This document shows, piece by piece, positions 23,641 to 35,730 of a stretch of 64,000 bases of DNA. Both the position numbers and the translations under genes were made by a program. Numbering within the stretch: position 1 is the stretch's first letter; each line of letters opens with the position of its first letter. The stretch is from Emydura subglobosa (lineage: Eukaryota > Chordata > Testudines > Chelidae): the NCBI GenBank assembly GCA_007922225.1, contig ML679961.1, positions 6,617,702 through 6,681,701 on the forward strand. The letters are read 5' to 3'. The notes under the pieces were generated by a model, which did not search any database, was not told the origin of the DNA, and saw nothing but the letters and a program-made list of their open reading frames with translations.

Positions 23641-25380
23641 GGGGTTGGGTGCCCGGGCGGCTAGAGTCTAGGGTGACCGGACAGCAAGTGTGAGAACCCG
23701 GGCGGCAGGCAGCTGGGTGAGACACAGCCCCGAATGGCGGGACTGTCCCTATAAAACCGGGCCCTGGGGTCACCCCCTGCAAAAATGCAGGCACCGGTGC
23801 AATCGGCCTTTTGCACACGGATGCACCCAGGGAGGCCAGGGGCCGGATCCAGGGGGTTCAGCATCTCGGCAGCTGTGTGAATCTGAGCCTTAGCGTCGCC
23901 CCTCGCTGCCCGGCCGGGAAGGATCGGCCTCGCCTCTTTTCCCGGTGGGGACCCACAGCTTGAGGGACTTGCCCACTGTCGACCAGCGGCTGAGGAAGGG
24001 GGAGAGCCTGTGACCCCCTGCTTGACATCACTGCCACTACCGGTGCTTCCCGCCTGTGCACACGAGCGTGACAGAGACGGCCTCACATTTAGCGTAAAGG
24101 GGGATGCAGAGAAGGGGCTAAACGAGAGATGGTTACACCTGCCCCCGCTTCCACTGGCCCCGCCGTAGGTCCGGGGAACTGTATTTATGCCCACACACAC
24201 TATACATCTCCACGTAGCCATGCAGTGCTATGAAAACAGCAAGAACACAAACCAGCACGCCTGTGCAGTGGATGTATTTGCTAATTTGCAAGACCTCTCC
24301 CATTCTTCTATTCTCTGTGAAGTACCTCAGACTAGCGACAGGAGTGGTGGGGTAATGGACTGTGTTAAACTAACCCCACCTTCCGAGCAAGGTACATGTG
24401 AAAGGCAGAGTGGGAAAGCCTGGATTTACATATACCAGCAGACAAGCGTGGTGTAATTAGCTGATTTATTTACGTAGAGCTTGGCGAAATTGTATTTGCC
24501 ACACATTAAATCAATACTTGTTAGCCAGACATTTCCTGGGATTGTTTAAAGCCGTAGCTTTCAAACACAAACACGTATGGAAGCTTGGGTAGGAATATAT
24601 ATTATCTATGCATTTCTTTTTCTAGTATTGCAGTTAGACTGCAAAATCTCACACTCGCTCATGAAAACTGATTCGCCTCAACCTTCTGCCATTTGGTTAT
24701 CTCCATCATATTCAAGGTGTAGGTTAGTTTACTTATCCATCTTTTTACTGCTATATACCTATCATTCCCCTCTCTGCATGGTCATTGTGAGAGAACCCCT
24801 CTTGTCAACCATCCTCTTGTCACTGTCAACAGACTCATAATGATGGGAATAATCAAAACAAAATTGGCATCACTGGTAACAAACCACTGCAAGAAGCTTC
24901 TTCACATTGCTTTGTAACCTAGCAGCAGCAACGTAATTGCAAACTCTGGTGTCCTCTTGAAAAGTGGACTAGGTTTGCTTTGCATAAGTTTAGTCTATTG
25001 TTCATGGGCACACAATTGCTGTGCACCACATTTTGCATTCTTCCAGTAGTTACACCACAGTGCTTTGCATGTTGATCATTACTGAGCTGTCTGTTCACCT
25101 GTGTGCTCTCCCTGCTCTGGGGTCAAATTCCCAGAATACCCCTTCCCCCATTTATACACTGACACTCAGCCAGATTTTGTCCATTTGCCCCTGGATTTGA
25201 GCATATCACAATAGCTGTCATAATACTCCACAAGCCCTACGACATGCCTTGAGCAGCCCCTTGGAGCCATGCTGAGACCTTGAATCTCTTGGCCATCTGA
25301 GGAGAGACATCAGTTCAGGAAGCTAGCCACTGAAATAAAGACCTTTTTGTGGACACTGCAAAGCAGATGTCTGGGAGGGG
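23641..25380. other. Intergenic region upstream of SOS2, no gene seen
   Basis: GC falls from the CpG island to AT-rich DNA. Open frames at 23661-24221 are GC shadows without domains. Nothing recognised between 24200 and 25380. Confidence 0.5.
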
Positions 25381-26700
25381 TCATGCCTGGGACGCTGACC
25401 AGTGCTGGATAAAGAGCAAGTAACTCAGGAGGCAGTACATTGATACGGGGGAAAAAAGGAGACAGTCCAGCTGGTGCCAGGTGACCTGTCCATTCTTCGA
25501 TGAACCGGACAGGATTCTACACAATTCTAGCACAATCCACTCCAGATCGCATTTGGCACCTGCTGCCCACATTCTCACCCCCACCGCGGAGGACCAGCAA
25601 AACCTGCTTGAGGATGACCTGGAGGATGCCAGAGAGGAGCTATTCCCTGAGAGCTAGGATCTGTTGGGGTCTCAGGACTCAGACAATAGCCAGCCGCAAA
25701 GCCAGCCCCACCCTCGCCCTATTATAATGGACCCTGATTCCTGTTCTGAGTCAGCCGAGCTCAAGTCCCAGCCAGAAAACCCAGACCAGCACTGAAGAGT
25801 CAGATCCCTTGGAGGGAACTTGGGCATGTAAGTACCTATCCTAACAATGTATTATTACTGTGCTACACGGCTGTGCTGGCTTTGGTTCCGGGTGCCCCCC
25901 GGCCGCAGCCTTTGGAGGTGAATGTCAGTTGGGAGCCCTTCCCAGTATCCAGCCCCACCTCCCTCGGCCCACACGGTTTGTTCGGCCTGTACATTGCCAG
26001 AATGGCAGCTGCTTTGCCCAGGCAATCGGCCTCTGAGACATTCAGAAGCCCCAGCTAGCGACCACTCAAAGGACCATAGCATGGAGTGCACTTGCCCATG
26101 TGCCTATTATTCTGTCCCCTTTCCTCATCTATCCTGACCAGCCAACCCCTTCTACCCACTTTTGCCATCTCAAAATGGCAACGGCCAGCGTGGCCCAGCT
26201 GCAGTCTCTACCCCCCTCCTCCCCCCCACTCCCACGGCAGATTCAAACAACATTTGTGCAACATTCAACAGTTGATTGAGAAAGGGACAGCAGGAAAAGA
26301 GGTTTGGTGAGGTTCATAGTTTACACGAGGGATGAATGGACAATGCGTGCCCGGTCATGACACAAACAATACTGCTCCCTGCACACACGTTGGAGCAGAC
26401 AGTTATTGCAGGCCCTGTCGGTTTTTCTCTACACTCGTTCCCTGTCTGCAGGGGAGATAGAGCAGAACTTAAGCCTGACAAATCGCTCTGTTTTGTTTTG
26501 TACACTGTAGGAATGGCTGCGTGTCCTTCTCCCTGGTGTGGCTCATAAGCCCCTTCTGCTCCTGCAGCACTTCTGGGGGGAACCATCCTAGTGAGTAACT
26601 TGGCCGCGTAGCTCTCTGGACAGCCCTTTGCCTTTTTGAATAAGCCCATCCACTGCCTCCTAGTCACCCGCCTCAGTGTAAGGTCATGGAGAGCGAAGCC
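25381..26700 (+). pseudogene. Unassigned coding-like remnant, possibly transposon-derived
   Basis: One plus frame across about 25560-25790 reads EDQQNLLEDDLEDAREELFP, then a stop, then DLLGSQDSDNSQPQSQPHP and MDPDSCSESAELKSQPENPD. This acidic, serine- and glutamine-rich linker resembles those in reptile transposon-encoded proteins. It has internal stops, no recognised catalytic domain and no paired splice sites. A canonical gtaagt follows at about 25829. I cannot name the family. Alternatively it is biased composition only. Confidence 0.25.
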
Positions 26701-26869
26701 GGCTCAGCTGGGATGTAGAGGGGATTACTATCCACCTCACTGCCCCATAATATCCTCTTACCACTGCCGCTGCCATAGAATTGCCTCCAGCGCACAGCAA
26801 AAACTGCCAAAACCAACCTGGCATATAGCTCCAACCACCCACCTTCACCCCTAGCAGCCATCTGTACCG

Positions 26870-27046
26870 CCATCCTCGTGAAAAGCTTTTTCCTAATATC
26901 CAACCTAAACCTCCCCCACTGCAACTTGAGACCATGGCTCCTTGTTCTGTCATCTGCCACCACTGAGAACAGCCTAGCTCCATCCTCCCTGGAACCCCCT
27001 TTCAGGTAGTTAAAGGCTGCTATCAAATCTCCCCTCACAATTCTCT
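26870..27046 (-). mobile_element. CR1 LINE fragment
   Basis: aagctttttcctaatatcca, ctcccccactgcaacttgag, accatggctccttgttctgt and taaaggctgctatcaaatct are CR1 3'-region words in minus orientation. Both ends are truncated. Confidence 0.85.
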
Positions 27047-27587
27047 TCTTTATTAATGGAAACAAATGGTTACATATACAATAAAATAACAACATGCTTT
27101 CTAGAGCTTAGTCTTAACTATCATTCCCCTATCCCATAAAGGTCCGCTCACTCCAAATTAGTCTTTTAGCATTAAAGAGCCGGATCAGCTATGATTCTTC
27201 ATTCATAAAACAAGCGAGCTGGTGACTCATCCCCTCGGCAAAGGATAACTGGGTGTACTTCTGTCCTCCCCACTCCAGATATAGTGCCAGTGATCCAATG
27301 TCTTCACTTGCAAACCAGTTAACCCCCCTACTGCTTGTTTTGGCTACCTAGAATCTCTCTTGGAAACTGTGCAATCACTTGGTTAGCATTTTGCTCAGAC
27401 TGTAAATAGGCATTTGCTGTGAAGTATACAGTACTCACTGTACATACAGCCAGACAGGTAGATAAGTGTCGTTTGCTCAAACAAAACCTGCTTATCACCC
27501 TCTTGTGACCAGCCCAACCTCACAGACACTAAGAACATAATTTTCAGTATATGTACGTAATTCTTTACTTATTATCCATGCAGAGAC

Positions 27588-28140
27588 AAAGTGGGTGAGG
27601 TCATATTTTTTATTGGACTAACTTCTGTTGGTGAGAGAGAGATGAGTTTTTAAGCTACACAGAGCTCTTTTTCAGGTCTGGGAAATGTGGTCAGAGTGTC
27701 ACAGCTAAATACAAGGTGGAACAGATTGTTTAGCATAAGGATATTTCACATTCAAGGTGAAGTGGCCCATTAACACCCATAGAGGGAAAGAAAGGGAGGG
27801 GAAAAAGCAGCTGGGAGGGTAGTGGGTTATAGAGTGTTGAAATAAGTCACAAATCCAGTGTGTCTAGTCAGTCCATGATTTCTAGTGTCTAGCAATGTTA
27901 CAAATTTAAGGTTCCAGGCTCATCTTTTGAAAGCATGGTGCAGGTTTCCTTTGCGGATGAGGACTAATTGGTGACATATAGAGTGCTTGCCCTGTGAAAA
28001 GTGTTCACCCACTGGTGATAGGGTGTTTTTGTCTATCGTGTTCCTGTGTGAGTTCACTTGAGAATGTAGCGCTTGTCTGTTTTCACCCACATTATCCAGA
28101 CAGACATTTCACAATGATTACGATGACCAGTGTGACACAG
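27588..28140 (-). mobile_element. Penelope-like retroelement fossil with GIY-YIG endonuclease remnant
   Basis: On the minus strand, starting near 28102, the DNA reads VGENRQALHSQVNSHRNTID then KNTLSPVGEHFSQGKHSI and LVLIRKGNLHHAFKR followed by a stop, then KFVTLLDTRNHGL in another frame. The spacing GExRxxLxxxxNxHR...PVxxHF...HS...KFxxLLDTxxHGL is that of the C-terminal GIY-YIG endonuclease of Penelope-like elements. It is broken by a stop and a frameshift. The 3' flank (27588-27690) is the GGTGAGGTAAT segment that recurs three more times in the window, so those copies may be terminal parts of the same family. Confidence 0.65.
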
Positions 28141-28585
28141 GCTTTCAGTAGTGATCTTACATGACACTGTTTGGCGAACTAGCATGTAGATACCAGAGCA
28201 GGGGATCCCTGTAAGCCTTATGTATCCCAGGGCCTTCTGCTGGTTGATACTAGGAGTTCCTTGGGTCACACACCTTCCCTCACTCCAAAATTGTTCTAGT
28301 TGCAGTATACTGATGGCCGCACTTTCAGTTTTGTTTTGCACTGTTGCTTTAATGATAGGATTGTTTAGAGTTGTTTAGTTAGTAAATTGTTCAGCTAAAT
28401 TTATTTGCAAATACACAACTATTGTTATTTTTCCACCGGTTCCATAGAAGCTTTAATTTCAGCTTTTTATTGTTCTTTCATAATAAAAACCATTTACAAA
28501 GCATCAGTTATGAGTCATCATTGCATTTAATTCAGACATTCCCTAAAATAAATGCTGAAAACATTCATGAGGTTTCACAAACATA
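28141..28585. other. Intergenic, no feature seen
   Basis: The part next to the Penelope-like fossil (28141-28330) may be its upstream continuation, with too little similarity to assert. The rest is AT-rich and featureless. Confidence 0.4.
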
Positions 28586-28668
28586 CAAATCATAGACAAT
28601 TACGATTGGTAGGGACCTCTGGAGGTCATCTAGTCCAACCCTCTGCTCAAAGCAGAGCCAACCTCCTA
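28586..28668 (-). mobile_element. CR1 3' terminal fragment
   Basis: aaatcatagacaattacgat, gtagggacctctggaggtca and tctagtccaaccctctgctc form the classical CR1 3' end, minus orientation. Confidence 0.88.
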
Positions 28669-28689
28669 CAAAGGGACTGCTCCACTTCC

Positions 28690-30092
28690 ACAGTCCATAC
28701 ACAATAACCCAGTGCTCACTGCTCGACATGTATCTATCCCAACTACCCTTCCCTGGGCTAACAGCCACATGGCCATCCCGGAGCACATTCCCCTAAGGGG
28801 GTGACCATTGCCTGTGGGAAGTTCTCCTGGCTGCTTGTCCCACCAAGCAAGTATCCGAACCTTTGCCTCCCACTTATCATTAAGGCTCTTCTCCCCTGCT
28901 CTCACAAATATTGTGCGGAACACAACATGCACTTATAATGGTCGGAAGGTTTGTGCCTGCTGCTTCCAACCTATTCCCTAAACAATGTCATCTGCCTCTC
29001 AAACAGCCAAATGCAACTCAGCCACCATTCAGAAACTACCCCGGCAACAGTTAAAATGTTCCGTCCTTCTGTCCAAGCGGCCTGTGCATGTCTTCATTCG
29101 CCAGGGCATCAGAGGATAAGCCGGGACTCCCAGAATAACCAGACTAATGTCCACACCATTAATGTCCACAGTGATCCTGGGGACAAACAGTTCTTTCTCT
29201 GTTATTCTAAACAGAACTAAGTTCCGAAAGCTTCTGGCATTGTAGGCCTTTCCAGACCCTGCATTTATGTCTGTTAACCTGCTGCGGTGGCCCAGAAGTC
29301 CTTGGAGAACCATGGAGAAATACCCCTTTCTGTGTATGAATTCTGCGCCCTGGCCAGGGAGGTGAGAATGATAGGCACATAGGTTCCATCAGCTGCTCTG
29401 AAAGGGTTTGGGAACCCCAGACATACAAATCCATCAATAATCTCCTGAACCCCAGGCACTACACAGTTTTACGATCCAGTTAGACAGCACCTTATCACTG
29501 GCATTGCAGACCTGCTGGAGAGTGACCCCAACAGCTGATCGCCCCACAACAAATTGGTTGGCTCTGGACCGGTAGAATTCTGGGGTGGCCAGCTTCCAGA
29601 TGGCAATGATGACCCGTTACTCCACGGGCCCGGGGCATGGTATGTTGGTATGCCATCACTGCAGCTCCAGTGTCGGCTCTGCACGAGACCTCAAAAAAGG
29701 TAGCCCTCCCCAACTTGAAGTTCTCTCGCCACTGTTGGTTGTCCCACTTCTGCACAACAATTCTCTCCCACCACTGGTTTTCCTGGGTCTAGAATTGGCA
29801 CTGAATGCTGTGCAGGTGATCCTGGAAACTGGTCCCCTTGTACCAACAGCTCAGCACTGTCCTCTCCCTCCGGCTGCCACTGCTTCAGCTTGTTCTCCTG
29901 CCACTGCAGGAGCTGCAGCTGCTGCCATAGGACGTTCTCCTGCCTCTGTGAGAGGCACATCATCTGCTCAGGGGTGGGACTGGTGCAGTCAAATGCCGAA
30001 TTTGTCCAGCTCAGCCCAACCAGCCTGTGCTTAGTTGCACTCATCACCTTAGCGCTGCGGGGCATGGTTGGGTCCATGCTGACCAACAACAA
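28690..30092 (-). pseudogene. PIF/Harbinger-type transposase, dead copy
   Basis: Minus-strand remnants in order from 30092 leftward. An N-terminal part contains SWTNSAFDCTSPTPEQMMC. A helical part contains QQWRENFKLGRATFFEV (about 29720) and AIWKLATPEFYRSRANQF then VVGRSAVGVTLQQVCNAS (about 29490-29600). The catalytic core contains VQEIIDGFVCLGFPNPF and AADGTYVPI (first Asp), then MVLQGLLGHRSRLTDINAGS, AYNARSFRNL and LVILGVPAYPLMPW (29029-29313), then TGRLDRRTEHFN. Harbinger transposases have an Asp before AYPL; here the residues are GVPAYPL, so that acid is lost. The segment with the catalytic Glu (normally VExAFGRLK) is not found. Several frameshifts and stops occur. The DDE-type fold normally cuts and pastes the element with an accessory Myb-like protein. 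This copy cannot. Confidence 0.88.
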
Positions 30093-30106
30093 CTGAAAAA
30101 TGGCAC

Positions 30107-30425
30107 AAGCTCACCCAGAAGGGAAGCATGAGGCGGTGCAGTGGGGCAGAGTGGCCTCCCGCCAAGCCAGAAGGGGAGAGACTAGCCTCAACTCCTAAGT
30201 GGTGGAACCAAAGCCCTGTAGCAGGCTAGAGATGTTGGTCTCCTTCCCTGGCTCTGGTCCAACTGAACTGGAGGCCACTCCTCTTATACTTCCTGTTCTG
30301 CCTCTCAGCTTCCGGTGCAAGGGGCGGGCCCTGTCTGGCTCCACCCACCAGGGAGCAGAGGGTGGTCCCTCTCCCTCTGGCTCAGAGGGAGGCCAGTCTG
30401 CCTCACTACAGGCAGAGAAGGCAGA
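30107..30425. repeat. GC-rich unclassified repeat-like segment
   Basis: Words such as gccaagccagaaggggagag, cagcttccggtgcaaggggc and gaggccagtctgcctcacta suggest an LTR-type repeat. No partner LTR, primer site or target duplication could be shown. Confidence 0.25.
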
Positions 30426-30689
30426 AACATGAAATTAAAAACAAAATCAAACCAAAAAAAACCTGCCTGGTTTCCCACAATTCACAGCAATAACAATCTC
30501 AGGATGCACACTGCTCAGCATTGAAAGAAAGGACAATGGAATACCCCGCCAAGAACACAACAACCTCAGTTCCCAGCACCACTGCTGTTTGTTCACACTA
30601 TGCAAATTGAAAATGCATCAAGGGCTTTGTGAGCATGCTGTTGGCATGCGTTACCTGACAAGCATCAATGTGAGTTACCTGAGATGCAT

Positions 30690-30830
30690 AAAAAGGTTTT
30701 GGATTAAACCCCCGTGTAACCACACCTTAAATCAGAAAAAAGCACTCACTGCAGAATAAGAATATCCATGGGGAGTTATTGTGGAATAACTATTCTGGTC
30801 CATTTCCACTTGTAGACAAGCCCTCACATG
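30690..30830. mobile_element. GTCTACAC-type element, partial
   Basis: gttattgtggaataactatt is an internal hairpin, and the right end cttgtagacaagccctca resembles the family terminus inverted. The left end is degraded. Confidence 0.45.
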
Positions 30831-31074
30831 CACAGCAGTTTCTCCTGCTCCCTTGGCCCCACTTCCCTTTAGGGGAGCACACATGGTAATTGTTACCTCC
30901 CTCTCACTGCTGCCAAAACTATGGAAAAGTGTCAGTAATCTTCACTGGGAGCAGCTAATCACAGCAGTCTGGAGTCTGATCCTGGGTGGCGAGAACAGCA
31001 GCAGATGGAATAGTCTCATCATCTGGTGATAACACTCATTCCATTCCACTAGTGTCTCTAGAGGATGTTAAATG

Positions 31075-32590
31075 GAAGCTACTAAAGCTAGACATTTTTA
31101 AAATCAGCAGGTTCAGATAACTTGCCTCCCAGAGGTTTAAAACAGCTGACTGAAGTGTTTTTTGGATGGACTGTTAGTTTTCATTTTCAGTAAGTCTTGG
31201 AGTACTGGGGAAGTTCCAGAAGACTGGAAGAAAGCTAATGTTATACCAATTTTTAAAAGGGTAAACAAGATGACGAGAGTAATTATAGGCCTGTCAGCTT
31301 GACATCGCTTCCAGGCAAGATAATGGAGCACCTGATACAGGACTCAGTTAATAAAGAATTAAAGGAGAATAATGTAATGAATGCCTATCCTATCAACAGG
31401 GTTTATTCAAAATAGACCCTGTCAAACTAACTTGAGATCTCTTTTTGATGTGATTACAAGTTTGGTGACTCAATATGCTCACCTCTGTATGGTGTTTCAC
31501 TTGGTGCTGCATAACATTCTGATTAGAAAACTAGAATGATATAAAATTAACATGGTACACATTAAATGGATTAAAAACTGGCTAAACAATAGGTCTCACA
31601 ATGTAATTGTAAGGGGGAATCATCATTGAGCAGGTGTGTTTCCAGTGGGTATCCGTTGTTGGCCCTAAGTTATTTAACATTTTTATCAATGAGCTGGTAG
31701 AAAACATTACATCATCACTGATAAAGCTTGCAGGTGACACAAAAATTCAGAGAGTGGTAAATAACGAAGAGGACAGGTCACTGATTCAAAGCGAGCTTGA
31801 TTGCTTGGTTAAATGGGTGCAAGCAAACAAGATGCATTTGAATACAGTTAAATGTAAATGTATACATCTAGGAGCAAAGAACGTAGGCCATACTTACAGG
31901 CTGGGGGACTCTATCCTGGGAAGCAGAGCCTAAAAAACTGGGTCGTTCTAGATAATCAGCTGACCATGAGATCCCAATGTGACTCTGTGGCCAAAAGGGC
32001 TAATGCTGTTCTTGCGTGCATAAACAGGGGAATCTCCAGTAGAAGCAGAGAGGTTATTTTACCTCTATATCTGGTACTGGTGCAACCACTGTTGGAATAG
32101 TGTGTCCAGTTCTGATGCCCACAATTCAATAAGAATGTTAATACATTGCAGAGGGTTCAGAGAAGAGCCACGAGAATGATTAAAGGATTAGAACTCATGC
32201 CTTATAAAGATTGAGTTCCTTGAGTTTCTATTTAGCTTAATAAAGAGAAGATTAAAGGGAGACTTGATTACAGTTTAAAAGTATCTACACAGGGAAAAAA
32301 TATTTAATAATGGGCTCGTCAATCTAGCAGAGAGAGATGATCCAATGACTGGAAGTTGAAGCGAGACAAATTCAGACTAGAAATAAGGTCTAATTTTTCA
32401 TGGCAAGAGTAATTAACCAGTAGAACAACTTACCAAGGGTCATGGTGAATTCTCCATCACTGACAATTTTAAAATGAAGATTGGATGTTTTTCTAAATTA
32501 TTTTGGGGCTGTTCTCTGGCCTGTGTTATCCAGGAGGTCAGACTACTTGATCACAATGATCCTTTCTGGCTTGGCATCTATGAACTCAGC
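31075..32590 (+). mobile_element. CR1 LINE, 1.5 kb, 3' part with reverse transcriptase
   Basis: Plus orientation. The RT core in the frame 31634-31933 reads VVGPKLFNIFINELVENITS, LIKLAGDTKIQRV (the F/YADD box degraded to LAGD) and VQANKMHLNTVKCKCIHLGA. This is followed by the 3' domain (QLTMRSQCDSVAKRANAVL, then ACINRGI) and the 3' UTR ending near gatcctttctggcttggcat. Stops and frameshifts throughout; a dead copy. Confidence 0.92.
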
Positions 32591-35534
32591 CCACAAATAC
32601 ACAGGAGGAGATAGCAAGGAGCTCATTTCCAGGACACTTGCCAACTCCAGGTAAGTCATTTTTACACCCTATTGAAAGTGATTTACATTTGGTTTGGGTA
32701 TATTTTAACTGATACAAAATCCCTTTAAAATACGATTTATTAAACTGGCCTACTTAAGTCTTTGCAATTTAAAGAACAGAGGCACTGCAGAGGGACAAGC
32801 AGTTTGTCTTTTGTTGTCTTTGCTATGCAGTATGTTCCTGGGCTTCAAGCTTCTAAAGGGTCCTGAGAGGAAAGCGAGTGCATCTAATCAGAGCCTGCTC
32901 AGAAGAGAGGGCCTTGTGCAGGTAAAGGTTCAGCTCGTTCCTACAGCTGGTTCTGGGTGATCCTACTGATCACACACATTCCTAAGTGGGAGAGAAAGAA
33001 CTTTACCTTTAAGGAAATCTGGGTATTTTTATACACAGAGCCATAGACTGCCCGAGATCAGTGTTTAACTCTACAGACATCAGTGGGAGCTTTCCTGCAA
33101 ATCAAGAACAATATGTGGTCCTTTGATTTGGGAGTGGTGGGGGGCTGGGAGTGCTAATGTAATATTTTAACCACAAAATATAAAAGGACATGAAATTGGA
33201 GCAATACTAGCAAATTGGACATTTTATTCTTTTGAAATAAAAATATGCCTAGCTTTTCACATTGCATGGCCAAAGCTTTGCTTACGTTTTAACACCCCTA
33301 TTGCAGCAATTTATATAATTAGAAGAGGTTTCCTTTTTTTAAAACAAAGTTCTTTACTGCTCTCCCCAGAAATAAAAAAGACTATTTTACAGAATTTGAT
33401 AAAAGGTTCAGAACTAAAAAAGCGTCTAATAAGCTTTAGCCCAAACCAGTTATCTCCTTGAAATTTAATTAAAACATAAGTGCTAAAAAAACCAAACTAT
33501 CCAGCTGCACATTTAAACTCCCTGATTAAAGATCCAAAGTGCATGACTGGTTTACTTTTTAACATTCTTTATGTTGTTAATACATGTCAGGGCCACACCC
33601 CACGTAGGAGGAAGTGACTTTGCAATCTTCTCGTACTTACTGTTGATAGGCATCACTTGTTCAGAGGAACTATTTTAGCTGTGCAGCTCTGACTCTTGCA
33701 CAACTGTGTTGCATTTAGTATCTGAAGCATCTGGAATCCCATTTTACCTTCATTTTGGTTAAAAATAATGTGCATCAGGATTTCTCTTCAGGAGGCTAAT
33801 GATTTGGGTTTATAAACTGCCACAGTAAGTTTACTTGGAGCTCTGAAATATTTTTCTGATAAAGTACATTTCATTGGAAAAGTCAGGCCACTGCATTGTC
33901 AACTACTATCCTATTGTATTCAACAGATGCAGAATCTGTTTATTTACCTGAAATCGTGTGCAAACACAACGCAATGTATGTAAATAGCAGAAATATAGAA
34001 GGTAATCTTTAAAAAAAAAAAAAAAAAAAAAAAGGAGGGGTGGGGGGGCAAACTGCCGGGAAGCTAACTACCCTAATTATCTACATTTCCCAACATACCA
34101 TGCACACATGCTTTTTAAAATGGACTTTGCAGCATTATGTTCCTGGAGCCATACAGCTGTCTTTTTTGTAGTAATTATGTTGACCATACTAAAACATTCA
34201 GTTAGAAAAGAGCTTGTTTTAACGCCCTCGATTTTAATGAACATTTTCCACATTCCACAGAATCATTTCATTCTATAGTGTTTGAAGCAGCGTCAGAGAA
34301 AATACAAAGTTCACAAGCGAGTGTCTCAGTGAGACCAAGCAGTACTCTCTGAGGTCCCCTCCTACCAAGAGATGCCTGGGAAGTGGGAAACTTTCATGAC
34401 TCATTGCTATCTGGACTCAAAGTGAAAGTAGTGTACCAAATGACTCAACTAAAGACAGATTTGTGTAACTTCCTCTGTTTCCCATTGTTTGTAGTAGATT
34501 TAGATTGAGTAGATTTTCATCAGATTGCTCATTACGCTGTACAGAAGCAAACTCATTTTGCATTATCTGTCTTTAAAAACATTAAATATTTGCTCATCAC
34601 TGACCCCCATGTTTTGTTTTTATGAAAAATCGCTTTGATTTCTTTAATCACATATTTTGTTTTGATCTCTGAATGCAGACAGTGCTTCTCTAGACCATCT
34701 GGACCATGAAAGACTGTATGCGTATGTAAATTAAGTAAGATATCGAAAGGAAATATAAAGCCATTTGTTAGACCTGTGGCTATCCCTGGTTCTCTGCATT
34801 AATGGAGAAAGGGCTGAATGTTAAATCACATTTTCAGCGCTTCCCCTGATGCTGCTATGACAAAGTACTGCTTACTTCCATTTTTCCATTCCTTAAAGGG
34901 CGGTCACCCTTCAGGTTTTCTCATTTGGTTCATGAGTTGGGAATTTACCTACCCAATCTCTTGAAAGAGAGAGGGACAATCAAGGCCTCTCCCTGGCCAT
35001 GGTGCCTCCAGGGGCCACCTTGCTGAGTGGAGAGATGCTGGGAGGTCCTGTTTAGAACAGAGAACATGGGAAATGGGTCTGGGCAGGCCACTGAGCAGTG
35101 GCTCTTCCCGCTCCTCCTACAGCCCTCTCGTGACCGTAGAACAGCAGTGGGTGCCTAGCACCACGCACAGAGAGGCAGCTTTTCAGGGGGCACGGGTATG
35201 TCACTGCCTCTACCTTTGAAGATGGCTCTTTTCTCCCTCCCAGCTGGGCATTCTCTGGTTCCTGTCCTCCCCATTAATATAATAATTGATAATGTTTTGG
35301 GGGTGCCCTCCAGCCCCCCAGGACTTATCGGATATCACTACTCCTGTGTTCAGAAAAGAGAAGTACAGGCGTATGGAGGCAAACAATTGAAATGCCAGTT
35401 TTGTGTCCTACAGTGTTCATCTACCGAACAAAACGACTTCCAATTCACCTTCACTCTTACGAACTGCAGAATTCGTTCCGTGCAGTCACGCTACTAAACG
35501 AGAGCAGATACAAACAGTGCTGGGCTGGTTCATT
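32591..35534 (-). other. Probable L2HGDH 3' UTR and downstream flank
   Basis: No recognised repeat in most of this AT-rich stretch, unlike its surroundings, which fits a long 3' UTR. The most plausible poly(A) signal is AATAAA on the minus strand at 33223-33228 (plus tttatt), 2.3 kb after the stop. Others are possible, for example near 32727. A run of 23 A lies at 34011-34033, next to a G-rich tract. UTR extent is inference. Confidence 0.4.
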
Positions 35535-35730
35535 TCACAAGTCAAATCTGCGCTCCACTTCATTGGCAATCATCTTAGCTATGGCAAGGGAGGAGGTAGC
35601 AGCAGGAGATGGGGCATTTCTGACATGAAGAACTCTGCTTCCAATATCGCCAGCGCCTCCATCAAACACAAAGTCATCTACCAAATTCCCATCACGGTCC
35701 AAGGCCTGGGCTCTGACTCCAGCTGGGCCC
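35535..35730 (-). CDS. L2HGDH: L2HGDH coding exon 10 (terminal)
   Basis: 196 bp including the TGA stop at 35535-35537. It starts by completing the Arg codon AG|G, then [35 protein letters not shown] and ERRFDL. Acceptor tttgtttttgcag. Confidence 0.98.
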
